Below the pieces are notes generated by a model. That model was not told the origin of the DNA, did not search any database, and worked only from the letters and a program-made list of their open reading frames with translations. A DNA stretch of 64,000 nt from positions 629,446-693,445 of the forward strand of contig SDOX01000010.1 in the NCBI GenBank assembly GCA_004565275.1. The letters run 5' to 3'. This DNA is from Nannochloropsis salina CCMP1776. Lineage: Eukaryota > Sar > Eustigmatophyceae > Eustigmatales > Monodopsidaceae. How positions within the stretch are numbered: position 1 is the stretch's first letter; each line of letters opens with the position of its first letter. Shown piece after piece: positions 28,745-39,094 of this stretch. The position numbers and the translations under genes were made by a program.

Positions 28745-31090
28745 TCATCCCCCCCCCCCTCCCATCACTACTTCATGTCCATTTATTTCGTCGTGCCGAG
28801 CCTTGCGCCTCTTCTCTTCACCCCGCCATCGCCGTCGAATTGAACGCATGAGGAGCGCCAAAAGTACCGGTGTCAAATAGAAGAGCAACAGGTTGCGCCA
28901 CATGCGTACATCCGCTTTGTGCGCGTCCGTCTTCCACGATCCCATGCTCCCGTATCGAATTATTTCATAGCCAGCCATGGTATCCAAAATAACCGAGGAT
29001 GCTCGCAGCTTTTTTAACTCGGCTGATTTCCTCTCGTCCTCCACGTTCAATTCCTTTCCCTGTCCTCCTTTCCTCCCCTTGCGGGCACCTCCGCTTTCAC
29101 TTTTCATACGTAGCAGAGGAGCCAGCATGTAGTCCGTCCACACACCCGGTCCCGTCATTTCCAACGTCAGTGCACCAGTCATTTCCATGTCCTTCAATTG
29201 CGCGGAAGTAAATTTAGGATACGCTCTTCCCAGGTCCATGTGCCCGCTCCCTTCCCAGAGTAACACCATCTTTTTGATTCCTTGCATGAGCAGCAGCAAG
29301 TCGGGATGGCCCGATTGCGCGTAGAAGAAGGATTGTCGCAGCTGCGGTAAGCGTGAGTACATGGGGCTCATGCCCACCTTCCAGTGCATGCGGCCCCAGA
29401 CATTGTCGTAAGGGGAGTTCTCCACGATCCCCGCCAGAGCCATGCCCTGCCTGCCCCCCCCTCCCGCTTGTGCACCTTCCTTTCCTTGAACAGGCCCATG
29501 TTCCAGAAAGAAGAGTGCCGTCTCGGGCGTGGCCCCGATGTCGATGTCGCTGTAAATGCCTCCGTCCAGCCACGTGATCGCGTACCTCCAGAAATCCGCC
29601 CTTTGCACAGGATTTAAATATTCAAAAGCATGCATGAACTCCGAATCCCCTGTGGCCCGACATAACCTCCAAATATCTTCCAAGCACTCCGTGTCGTTTC
29701 GAAGCCTCACCTGAAATCCGTTCCGGCGCCAGGACATGTGCCACGCTTGTTTCGCGCCACCCAGCGCGTGCGTTTTCCAGGTCTGGTGCACTAAGGGCAA
29801 CAGCCGATCCTCTCCCGCAGCCTCCCCCCCCGCCTTTACCCCGCCCTGGCGCTCCCACCGCGCTCTCAAGGGTTTGGCAACCTTCTCCATGCGGGCCTCC
29901 GCCACTCGCCCGTAGTGCTCCATCAACTTCTCCTTCCTCGTCCCTTTCTGCCCGGCAAAATGTACGACAAACTCCGCCTCCGCGTAGGCGTCCACCGCGT
30001 TCCAGGCGCATTGTGGGGCTACCTCCACGTGCCTCCAGAGCTCCGTGGCCGAGGCCACCACCGACTGGTTCGGCCAGCGCAGGGGCAAGTCTTCCAGGGT
30101 GGGGCCAGGGGGGTGGCCGCGGAGGGAGTTTCGGAACCAGCCCACCACGGGGATGTGGCGCGTCCACCATTTGTAGCCCTCCCGCCACTGTGGGGTCTGC
30201 AAGGCGTGGTGAACGACCCGCTGCTCGTAGTAGAAGAGGCAGTCGCAGTCGACCAGGGACGCTCCCACCCTCCAGAGCTCCTCCAAGAACCAGAGGCTCC
30301 ACTCGCTCCGCCGGATCAGCATCACCCCCGTGTTCACCCCGTGCCGATCCTCCGCCACCAGCACGTCCTTTCTTTGGCTTTCCAGGCGGGCGATAAACCC
30401 CTCCAGGCTGAGCAGAGGCTGGACTAGGGCCACGTCCAGGTCCATGTAGAGTGCGTACTCGTGCGTCGCCAGCGCCTCCCGGAGCGCCAACAGCTTGCCC
30501 CAGGCCACCGGACGCCCTTCCAAGCGGGCGGTATGGTCTCCTTTTTCCCCCTCCCACAAAAGGTGGTCGTAGCCCCAAAAGCGGGCGTAGGCCTGTTGTT
30601 GTTCCAGAGAGAGGGCCATGAGCCGGTCACTCAGACGCTTGAAGGCCGGTGTGGCGCTTTCTCCCGCCTCAGACCTGGGCCGACGTCCCATGACGGCGAC
30701 AAGGGTGACGCGCGAGGCGCCCTGAGAAGGTCCATCATGGGATGCGATGTTCGATGTACGATCCGGGGAGAGAAAGGTGGAGGAGGGAAAACCAGGCGCA
30801 TGGGAGGATGAAGGCGTGAGAGCAAGTGCTTCCTCGAAAGGCATCCAAAGGGCTGGGTAGGCGCAGTAGCCGCGGGAAGCCGGATGCAGCATGACCCCAA
30901 TCTCGTTCGTGACCACCCACAGGTAGATCTGATCCGCTAGAAAGAAATAACCTAACACGGCCAGACCGACCACAACGAGAGCCGTCGCCTGAAAACGACT
31001 CATGTGGCTCCTGCTTTGAGCAACACCGGAGGTATTGGTGGCAAGGGAAGCATAATTGCCCCCGGCACTACGCATCATGAGCCTTGCCAT
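28745..31090 (-). CDS. Two-domain glycosyltransferase (GT34-like plus GT32/OCH1-like)
   Basis: 781 residues. A signal anchor at about 36-58 (ATALVVVGLAVLGYFFL) suggests a Golgi type II protein. Domain 1 (about 128-400) resembles GT34 galactosyl- and mannosyltransferases: QQAYARFWGYDHLLWEG, KLLALREALATHEYALYMDLD (DLD at 217-219 is the metal-binding DXD), VNTGVMLIRRSEWSLWFLEE and FVVHFAGQKGTRKEKL. Domain 2 (about 430-700) resembles GT32/OCH1: LPLVHQTWKT, YLNPVQRADFWRYAITWLDG and GGIYSDIDI (DID at 515-517). A second hydrophobic segment near residues 730-750 (LLLFYLTPVLLALLM) and a basic tail end the protein, so the C-terminus is probably also membrane-bound. Both DXD motifs are intact, so two transfer activities on one chain are expected. 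Donor and acceptor sugars are unknown; N-glycan or wall mannan work is likely. Confidence 0.8.
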   Translation of the reverse strand: MARLMMRSAGGNYASLATNTSGVAQSRSHMSRFQATALVVVGLAVLGYFFLADQIYLWVVTNEIGVMLHPASRGYCAYPALWMPFEEALALTPSSSHAPGFPSSTFLSPDRTSNIASHDGPSQGASRVTLVAVMGRRPRSEAGESATPAFKRLSDRLMALSLEQQQAYARFWGYDHLLWEGEKGDHTARLEGRPVAWGKLLALREALATHEYALYMDLDVALVQPLLSLEGFIARLESQRKDVLVAEDRHGVNTGVMLIRRSEWSLWFLEELWRVGASLVDCDCLFYYEQRVVHHALQTPQWREGYKWWTRHIPVVGWFRNSLRGHPPGPTLEDLPLRWPNQSVVASATELWRHVEVAPQCAWNAVDAYAEAEFVVHFAGQKGTRKEKLMEHYGRVAEARMEKVAKPLRARWERQGGVKAGGEAAGEDRLLPLVHQTWKTHALGGAKQAWHMSWRRNGFQVRLRNDTECLEDIWRLCRATGDSEFMHAFEYLNPVQRADFWRYAITWLDGGIYSDIDIGATPETALFFLEHGPVQGKEGAQAGGGGRQGMALAGIVENSPYDNVWGRMHWKVGMSPMYSRLPQLRQSFFYAQSGHPDLLLLMQGIKKMVLLWEGSGHMDLGRAYPKFTSAQLKDMEMTGALTLEMTGPGVWTDYMLAPLLRMKSESGGARKGRKGGQGKELNVEDERKSAELKKLRASSVILDTMAGYEIIRYGSMGSWKTDAHKADVRMWRNLLLFYLTPVLLALLMRSIRRRWRGEEKRRKARHDEINGHEVVMGGGGG

Positions 31091-32151
31091 GCCCTCCTAC
31101 GAGTCCATCATCGTCGACCTGGAGAGAAAGGGACTAAAAACGCCCGAGTCAATGCCATGAGTATGAAGACAGACAGCCGTAGTTCTTGACAAAATCTGAG
31201 GACAGCATTTGACACGTGGCATGCGCGATTGACTACTTAATTGTCCGTAAATAAAATAAGCGGACATGTCACACGCCCTCAGTCCATCTACTCCGCGCCG
31301 CCCCCTCGTATGGAAGTCGGCCAGCCTACCGCGTAATATCACACTCCACAATGCGATGTCGAGGGGTCAACTTTGTAACAACTCTTTCTCATACATCCAT
31401 TCTTGTGGTGTGGCCGTGGACATCACGGTCTTGATGACCGAAGGCGAGCGGTCGAGCGAGTTTGCCAAAAATGATGGTGACCTGAAATGTAAAGAACAAG
31501 CAAGCCAAGATACGCAGTGCGACCAACCCTTCGACCAAAATTCAGGGCGGGGGTAAATTTGTAAATTTGTAACCCTAACCCTAATCCTTCCTAGAGTTCT
31601 TGCAATATATCGACTGAAATAATAATACGACACAAATCGGGGGACAAGGAAGAAAAATTAGCAAAAAGGCAAAAACAGGAAAGGAAGAAAACAGGGCGGG
31701 TTGAGCACGCGGTGTCGGCAACATCAACCCGGCCATGGTTGTGCCGCAACTTTGACACGATAGGTGGACAAAACCGAGTTATGAATTCGAAATGGAGGCT
31801 TTGTGCATATATGCACGTCGCTTTAGTCACTTTTCAGGGTTTGTCTGAGTCGTCTGTTGCTGTCAGTGGCCCCCGCCATCCGTCCATGCTCAGACCTGGC
31901 GACGGTCGAGAGGGAGAGTTTGGAATCTCTGTAGCAGGGCACTGCAGTACGTTGTTCTTTATGCGCGAATAGCCCGAAAAATGCTAATTATGTATTCAAT
32001 TTCTTATTCTACAGTTGCGTCTGGAAAGGGCGTCTGAAACGCTACAGCTGCAGAGCTCGCGTGGTGAGGGAAAGGCGAAGCATTCTGGCAGCTTAGCTGC
32101 CACAAGGCTAGGGGCTACCAGGAGAAAAGACAGTGCTGTCAAGCCACCATC
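31091..32151. other. Intergenic region (1061 bases)
   Basis: Lies between divergent genes and contains the short telomere-type repeat described separately. Several short open frames (for example from an ATG at 31266) have no coding character that I can defend. It is AT-richer than flanking genes. Confidence 0.4.
31571..31587. repeat. Short interstitial telomere-type repeat (CCCTAA)
   Basis: AACCCTAACCCTAATCC, about 2.5 copies of the complement of TTAGGG. It directly follows a doubled GTAAATTT(GTAAATTT) motif. The length fits a scar of break repair or a chance or promoter motif rather than a true telomere. Confidence 0.6.
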
Positions 32152-35100
32152 ATGTCCAATGCTTCACTATCACGTGTCTCAAGCAACAAAACCAAACCGT
32201 CTCCTCTGATTGTTGGATTGTCGCCCGTGTCTGCGCCGCAGCTCGAGCGCACGCCCACTTTGTTTGACCACCTGCACTTGGAGCCCCACGAAAAAGTGAA
32301 TCACAAGACCTTTCAGCATGGTAAGTGCGCTCTAATGCTTTCTTGCACGCCACGTAACGAATCGTGGGGCGCCTTTTCTGTCTTGAAAAAACATGCCAGA
32401 GAGCATCGATGGAATGCCTTCTTGAGACTGGTCTGAAAGGATCTTTTGTTGTTTGCGTTCTTTTTGCCCCCCTAATGACCGACTTAGAACTTTGACAGCA
32501 AGGTTGCTAAAGCTGTGTTTTATTAGGGAATGGCTCGTCTGTCTGTGACTAAAATGGAAAGAAGTGGGTCTGACATCCGGTGTCCACTCACTGTATCTGA
32601 CAGTTTATCTTCCCTCTTATGCACTTGAAGCACGATGATACAATTCCCACGCCTTGCAATGACGATTTCATCTCTAATTGAACATTTTTACCAATCGTAC
32701 TCTCGCTTCTCCTCCCTTACACAGGGGTGCGGGTGCCAGACAAGTCGGAGAGTCAACGGAAACTCATCGAGCTCGCCCTCCATCAAAACTCCCTCTTCAC
32801 GTGCTTGGACGAAGAGCAGATTGGCAAGTTTATCAAGGAAGCCCGGCTTGTGGAGTTCGATCCTGGAGAGGTGGTTTTCGTGCAAGGCGAGAAGGGGTAT
32901 GACTGCTTTATTATTGACGAGGGCGAGGTAGAGATCATGGACGCGTTGGAGGACGGCTCCTTTGATCCTTTTTTGAGCAAGGGTCGGGGGGAAATTTTCG
33001 GAGACGGCTCTATGATATTCCATCGCCGACGCTCGGCGACCGTCAAAGCCAAACAAAAAGTGCGGACTTGGGTCGTGGACGACGAGGTGTTTGTGGAGAA
33101 AATTCTTCACAGCGCACGGATTAAGGCATTGTTCGACAAATACGCGAGTTTGAAAGACCCATCTGACCCCAACGGGGATGCCGTGATGACCATGGACGAC
33201 TTTGTACGCTCTTGCAACGACACGTCTGGCATCGATGTGATCAAGTACAGCCAACTTCGCTCCCTCTACAGAATCGTGCGCGGTGACCAGGAATTCGTGC
33301 GGTTTAAAGATTTCTCCCTCTTCAACATGTTCATGACTCGGCCCGACCCCGAGTACGACATCGCCTTTCTCCTTTTCGACCGGAACAAGCAGGGCTTTCT
33401 GACCAAGGAGGACGTGCTTCATTTCCTTTCCACCCACGTGGGCACCGCTTTTGACAAGGACTGCGATTTGATGAAGAGGTTCTTTGGGTCCACGGGCAAG
33501 AAACGCGTGCGCGTGGACGACTTTTCTTTGTTTTTCAACAAGCTACAGAACGAGATGACACAGCAGGCTTTCCTGCAGATGGACCCTGATGGCAATGGCT
33601 GGGTCTCCTTGGAAGACTTTTACCAGCTTCTCTCCAATTTTGGCCGGCGGCAACTTCCGGAGTCCCTTGTCGCCCGGATAAACGCGACCCGGCGCGGACG
33701 TTCGGTTTCTTTTTTCGATTTCTTGGCCTATCAAACGATACTGAACAACCTCCCTTCCCTCTGCACTACCATTGCCACTGCCGCGGATATCAAGTCGGGG
33801 CCTCTGAGCAAGGACGATTTCAAAGTCGCGTGCAGGGTGCTAAACCGGCGTTTTTCTCGCGCAGAATCAGATGTTGTTTTTGAGCTTTTTGATCTCAATG
33901 GGGACGGATACATCTCGCCCGACAACTGCAAGACGGTGCTCGGGGCGTCTTACATCAAGGTGGGAGTCGGTCACCGGTTGGGAGGGGTCAGGTGTGATGA
34001 CAAGGCACACTGCTCACAGGCGGGATATCCTTTGAATTGTTGCACGAAAAGAATTTTAGATGATAGCGGGAAAAAAGTCTTACATGGTCCATCTTGCTTT
34101 CAACAGGAACTGCGAGCAATCGTCGGTCGCGGGGGAGCCGTCACCTTTGCCCCGCCGCCCGGCTACACAGTGGAGAAATACTCCTCGCACCATAACGCGC
34201 ACATTGATGACGCAAAGGTGGTTCCCAAGACGGTAATGGAGCGTGTATTTCAGTTTTTGCAAGGCTTCTCTCTTGGTGCGATTGCGGGGGGTATCGGAGC
34301 CTTTGCGGTCTATCCCCTCGATCTAGTCAAAACGCGCATGCAAAATCAACGCTCGGGGAAAATCATGCCGGGTGCGGTGCAATACAAAGGAAATATCGAC
34401 TGTTTTCGGCAAGTGCTGGCACGGGAAGGGATATTGGGCTTCTATGGAGGGCTGTTGCCCCAGCTGGTGGGAGTGGCCCCGGAGAAGGCGATCAAACTGG
34501 CAGTGAACGACTTGCTCCGCGACATGTTTACGAATCGAGACAAGGTGACAGGCCAAGATTCCATCTATTTTCCACTCGAGGTGCTGGCAGGGTGCGGGGC
34601 AGGTGCCTCCCAGGTTGTGTTCACAAACCCTCTGGAGATCGTGAAGATCCGGCTGCAAGTGCAAGGCGAAACGGCGCAAGTGCTGATGGCGCAAGGAATG
34701 AAGGCGCCGTCGGCAAGTTCCGCCTGGCAAATTGTGAAGGAGCTGGGTTTCGTGGGGCTTTACCGTGGCGCCTCCGCGTGTTTCTTGCGTGACATTCCCT
34801 TCTCCGGGATCTATTTCCCTGCCTACGCGGCAGCCAAGCGATACGTCGCGGGGGACGCCGACAAGATTCAACCCTACCATTTGCTGATCGCCGGTGCGAT
34901 GGCCGGCGTTCCTGCAGCTTCCCTGACCACCCCCGCAGACGTGATCAAAACCAGGTTGCAAGTCAAGCCCCGCCCTGGGGAAGTGGCTTACGAGGGGATG
35001 GCGGATTGCGTCGCGAAGATCTACGCCGCTGAGGGTATCACGGCCTTTTTCAAGGGGGCCATTATGCGGGTCATGAGAAGCAGTCCTCAATTTGGCGTCA

Positions 35101-35270
35101 CCCTACTAGCCTACGAAGGTCTACGCTCTTTTATATCTCCTACGATGGAGCCTCGTCCGCCCACGAACGCGCCCATTTCGCAGAGTGACTACGACGCTTT
35201 CCGCAAAGAGCACCTGTCATTGATGGCGGACAACGTCTCGAACTTGGTATGGGGGTCTGAGAAATGGTGA
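32152..35270 (+). CDS. Mitochondrial aspartate/glutamate-type carrier with EF-hands and an added cNMP-binding domain
   Basis: Exons 32152-32320, 32725-33959 and 34107-35270 give about 855 residues. After an N-terminal linker (1-57), a cyclic-nucleotide-binding domain occupies about 67-185: FDPGEVVFVQGEKGYDCFII, then the phosphate cassette FGDGSMIFHRRRSATV (usual FGE...RAAT, with Glu replaced by Asp but the Arg kept). EF-hand units as in aralar/citrin follow (about 190-460), with loops DRNKQGFLTKED, DPDGNGWVSLED and DLNGDGYISPDN. The C-terminal half is an SLC25 carrier of three repeats with YPLDLVKTRM, NPLEIVKIRL and TPADVIKTRL, and APEKAIKLAVND and FLRDIPFSGIYFP as in SLC25A12/13. That family swaps aspartate for glutamate at the inner membrane and is calcium-controlled. 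The cNMP domain is not part of the family. The second intron is in frame and has no stop. Confidence 0.88.
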
Positions 35271-36210
35271 CGAGGCGATGGAAGGGACTTCAGACATGGA
35301 GGAGACGGAATGAGAGGGCAGGAGAACGCGGGTGGTGTGGATTGCGTTGTCGTGCCACTTGGGATCATGGGCGCAGTTTTTGCATTGAACAGGAAAGGTG
35401 GTGTTTCTGGGAAATAATGAACGCGGAATGAAAGTATTTCTTTAGACGTAGCATGTGCTTTACATTAAATCTTTTACATACATTCATCTGGAAAGCATGG
35501 CGCGCGTAGGGGATAAGCTGGAGGTGAGGCCGAGTGCGATTAAAGAAAAAAGCCGAGAGAGGAGGGACCACCTTATGGCACTATATTTCTTCGAAACTGC
35601 TCGGAAACCTCTCCGTGGGAGTGGAGCGGTACCTCTGTGATCGACGCATTTCTTTCCTGACAACACGACAAGGAGAAGACAGAAACGTCAACATCACTGA
35701 ATACCGAGGGGGCGCAAACGCTTCAAATTCATTGCTTTGGGTATTTTCCAGGTGCTCAACGCCATCTTTTCTATTCATTACTGGACTTTCGTTAAAATTC
35801 CCACGTGTCTTTTCGAACGGGCAGGCGTGCTCTTATCATAGCGCGTCTCCCGATTGGAGCTTCTCCATCGTTTTGAAGCGTCTATTGCCCTATCTATGTA
35901 CAGTATGTCAACCTACACAACCTATGTGGGCTTTCATTAACGACTATTCAAACGCGGCGTTTGTCGATGCACCCAGTCCTCAAACGTCCTTGTGGCCTCC
36001 TCCAAGGCCGTCGAGTCGGAGGACGCTGCATGGGCCTATCCCTACTATACCCCTCCAGGTCATGCACGCCGCCAGCCTATCTTCCCACCCACAGAGCCGT
36101 CCCAAGAAGGGAACGTTATCATCACGACTATTTGCAAAGGACTCGCTACTAAATGTAGTGCTTTGTTTTCCCTCCCGAGAACTTCCAGGACCTTGTAAGG
36201 CCGCTCCCCC
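35271..36210. other. Intergenic region between convergent genes (940 bases)
   Basis: 3' flanks of the carrier gene and the DUF1997-like gene. A short ATG frame at 35497 (MARVGDKLE, then a GTGAGG donor-like site) and an open stretch after an acceptor-like TTTTCCAG at 35751 (VLNAIFSIHYWTFVKIPTC) could be exons of a tiny gene, but the evidence is too thin to call. Confidence 0.35.
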
Positions 36211-37071
36211 CTACCCCGCCTCCAAAGCAGAAGCCGACCACCGATTGAAGTCCTTGGCCAGATTTTTCACAAACTTTCCTTTGGCGTAGCTCATGATGCG
36301 CCGATTGATCGCGATAGCCGCGCTTTCCAAGACGGGGCGGGGGGTCAGGCTTAGGAGGGACGGGAGCTGGCCCGAGGTCACGAACACCACCTCCCCCACC
36401 AAGCGTACGGGTCCTCGACCTTTCAAATCCCCAGGGCGGGCGGGAGGGACGTGGGCCCTCAATTTTCCCGTGACATCGATCCGTAGAGATTCGGCGAAGC
36501 GTTGTCCGAGAATCTGCTCTAATCCGTTCATGGAGTGCCCTAAGGACTCCACCGACAGAAGATGTCCCCCGCTCTCCGGCGCGCCCTCCTCTCTTCCCGC
36601 TTCCGGTGGTATGGCCGTGAGGCGTACGTCGATGGAGGGTTGTAGACTCAAGTGCACGAAGGACATGGGTTTCGTGGTGAGACGAAATACGTCGCTGGCT
36701 CGGCGATCGACTAGTTCTGCGTCCCAGGTGGCCAGGAGGACCCGGTCGGGTGATTCCGTGAGGTACCGACGGATGAGGGCAGGCTCGTCCCATAGCAGAA
36801 GCTCCACTTCATCGACTGTCCCAAACTCCATTTTCCCACGGGCGAGTCGGAAAAATTCCTTCGGGGAAGAAGCTTCACTGTTGCCGCGACTGCTCCTTAC
36901 TCGGTGGAGAAGTGGACTCCGCCAACTGTCCATGTCTGCGGCTGTGACGACTCTGGCTGCTTTGACTGCGAAAGGGCTGGAAAGACGAAAGGCGTCCGCC
37001 ACGCTGCTTAGGAGCAAAATCGAAATTGTAAGGGCTCCGAGCATCGCTCCTGATGAAAAAGCTGCAAGCAT
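36211..37071 (-). CDS. Plastid-targeted DUF1997-like protein
   Basis: The ATG at 37071 gives 286 residues. A signal peptide (GALTISILLLSSVADA) ends in ADA-FRLSSPF, the Phe-type bipartite plastid signal, followed by a basic transit region. The mature part has the DUF1997 layout known from cyanobacteria and plastids: PMSFVHLSLQPSIDVRLTAI near the start, a central strand region (LRIDVTGKLRAHVP, RLVGEVVFVTSGQLPSLLSL), then PVLESAAIAINRRIM and a C-terminal FVKNLAKDFNRWS. The molecular function of this family is not known; it is typical of oxygenic phototrophs and suggests a thylakoid or stroma role. Family call is moderate, targeting strong. Confidence 0.7.
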   Translation of the reverse strand: MLAAFSSGAMLGALTISILLLSSVADAFRLSSPFAVKAARVVTAADMDSWRSPLLHRVRSSRGNSEASSPKEFFRLARGKMEFGTVDEVELLLWDEPALIRRYLTESPDRVLLATWDAELVDRRASDVFRLTTKPMSFVHLSLQPSIDVRLTAIPPEAGREEGAPESGGHLLSVESLGHSMNGLEQILGQRFAESLRIDVTGKLRAHVPPARPGDLKGRGPVRLVGEVVFVTSGQLPSLLSLTPRPVLESAAIAINRRIMSYAKGKFVKNLAKDFNRWSASALEAG

Positions 37072-37446
37072 CAGAGGCAAGCTGAAAGGGCCCTGCCCAC
37101 TCGTGGCCTAAATGAGAGATAACATGCCAGGAAAACCAAAATGAATGCCAATCAATGCGCCACCATGGACATACACGCTGTATTTGGCTAAGTCGCGCTG
37201 TGCGCCCGGCGGTGGTACGTGTTTTTCCCACGCCCCCCCTATCATCTCCACCCTGAGTCGCTCGCTTACACAGCCCGCTCTTTCCAGGCAATCGATGTGC
37301 CCCCTACATGTGATCGTCCTATGCCATTTACTTCAACCTGCGCACCTTTACCACCCCGTGCACGTGCATCTACAGGGCTTTTGAAGACAGAAGGTGTCCA
37401 TGTGGTGACCTTCATTTTTGCGCACGGGAGTGGAGATGATATATCG
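37072..37446. other. Intergenic region, divergent promoters (375 bases)
   Basis: Upstream of the DUF1997-like gene and the HVA22-like gene. The latter's frame is open to 37321 (ATG), so part of this stretch may be coding or an upstream exon. Confidence 0.35.
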
Positions 37447-38334
37447 ATGTCTTCGGTAGGTGAAGGAGTTGCCCGCCTCGATTTTTCTTCCTCAGATTTT
37501 CATGGCAAACCTGATCGTGGGCACCTGGCAAAAATTCCTTCACCTGTCTGTCCCACTTGCTCATCACCAAACAGGGTCGGTATACTGTATGTATACCCCA
37601 TAATTGCCTCATGTCGAACGGTGTCAGAATTCCCGGGGCCACGGGCCAGCATTCCCGAGTCAAGCGCCGCGGCCCATGCCGACGTGCCCGACGTATTCGA
37701 CGAGTCCCAGAGCGCCGAGCATTGGTCTCTCTACTGGCTCATATCCTCCATCATTACCTTCCTACTTGAGAAGCCTGTGGACGCAGTCATATCTTGGGTT
37801 CCTCTCTACCGGTGGATGAAATTGGCATTTTTCCTGTGGTTGGCGCTGCCCAGATTTCAAGGTGCTGCTCGGCTGTACTACATGCTCCTACAACCCCTGC
37901 TGATAACGTATGAACCTGAAATCAGCAATGCCAGGGATAGTGTCTGGAAAATGACCAAAAAAAGCAGCCGCAGTGCAGCAGTTGCCGTCCTGTCCTTCCT
38001 GACAACCACCGTGACGGCCTCCGAGGTGACGACACGACGCAACCGGGAGGGAATGGCGGGGCTGGCGGATGCCGGTGGCCTGGAGGCCGCACAATTGCTA
38101 GTCTTACAGGCAGCCCGATCCGCGCTTGCGAATTTTTGGGCTTCCGCGGACGTCAACGACGCAGATGCAGGCGGCCCTCTGGGAGCGCATGCCGCCAGGG
38201 TGGAAGCAGCCAACACTGTGGCCGGGGGCCTGCGACGCCGCAAGGAGGGAAGGAAGCGCCGTAGTCCCACAAGCCGGATGGCTTACGAGGGAGGCTCGCG
38301 ATGTAAAAAAGGGGGTGGCGACTACAAAAAGTGA
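37447..38334 (+). CDS. TB2/DP1/HVA22 (REEP)-family ER membrane-shaping protein
   Basis: The conserved part reads YVYPIIASCRTV, then EHWSLYWLISSIITFLLEKP, VISWVPLYRWMKLAFFLWLA and LPRFQGAARLYYMLLQPLL, the standard TB2/DP1/HVA22 order with two hydrophobic hairpins. Such proteins (yeast Yop1, animal REEPs, plant HVA22) curve ER tubules. The insert between YPIIAS and EHWSLYW is about 25 residues longer than usual and rich in Ala, Ser and Pro. The C-terminal 110 residues are Ala-rich and then basic. The 5' end is uncertain: ATG at 37447 is used, ATG at 37321 is in the same frame, and an ATG at 37502 in another frame starts a peptide (MANLIVGTWQKFLHL) that resembles a family N-terminus. An intron near 37560 is possible. 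Confidence 0.65.
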   Translation: MSSVGEGVARLDFSSSDFHGKPDRGHLAKIPSPVCPTCSSPNRVGILYVYPIIASCRTVSEFPGPRASIPESSAAAHADVPDVFDESQSAEHWSLYWLISSIITFLLEKPVDAVISWVPLYRWMKLAFFLWLALPRFQGAARLYYMLLQPLLITYEPEISNARDSVWKMTKKSSRSAAVAVLSFLTTTVTASEVTTRRNREGMAGLADAGGLEAAQLLVLQAARSALANFWASADVNDADAGGPLGAHAARVEAANTVAGGLRRRKEGRKRRSPTSRMAYEGGSRCKKGGGDYKK

Positions 38335-39094
38335 AAGGAAGGAGCGCGAACACGGTGACGAACTCCTCTGGCTCGATATTCAATTGCTTTCCAGTTCCCC
38401 CTGTCCGGGCTTCCCAAAATGGAGCTTTGGATACAGTCTCCAAAGGTCCTGGACACTCAAAATTAGGTGTGCTTTGTGTTCCAAAAAGCACTCTTGCCCG
38501 CTTCACTTCACCCGTTGCTTGCCTCTTTCTCTCCCATCGCATTCCCCCTCCCGCGACACTCAATCTAAGCCAGCCAATGTAAATGGCCTCATAAGCGATA
38601 CTCTAATTGCCAAAATCTCCGAACCCGAAGGACGAAGGCCCTTCCCCCTTTCCCTTCCTCGAGACACGCGAGGGCAGGCCCAGCTTTTTCGTCCCCCACG
38701 CGGGGAACCTACTCAAGCCCACCCTCCCCGTCCTGCCAGACACCCCTCTCTTCTACTCTCCTTCTCCATTTCGTACGCACTCCTCGTGATCGTGTATTGC
38801 CTCCCAATGCTCGCTTCTTCCTTCTCGCCCGTCCTCCTACCCCTTCGCGCCCTCCAATTCTCCACCATTAAAGTTTCCTTCCTCTCTGGCTTGCGTACCA
38901 GCGCCCCATACATGACCACGCAATGCTGTCTCGCCGGCCACACCGTCGCATTCGTCATTTATCTTCCACCGCAGGCTCAGCTATATCCCTTGGCATCCCG
39001 TGGTACCAGCACATGTACTGCCGCCCTCCCTCCCTTTACCCAGCCCCCATTCCAAAATTTACCGCCCCCCCTCCCCCCCCCCTCCATCCGAGGG
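38335..39094. other. Intergenic region between convergent genes (760 bases)
   Basis: 3' flanks of the HVA22-like gene and the succinate/fumarate carrier. Long pyrimidine-rich tracts (C and T) occupy the right half. No gene that I can support. Confidence 0.4.

Noticed and set aside
29622-30578. Long minus-strand frame overlapping the glycosyltransferase
   Set aside because: Gly/Arg/Pro-rich shadow of the real frame, which carries both glycosyltransferase motifs.
35534-36289. 251-codon plus-strand frame
   Set aside because: No ATG at its start, runs over the DUF1997-like gene's 3' end, and no recognisable protein character.
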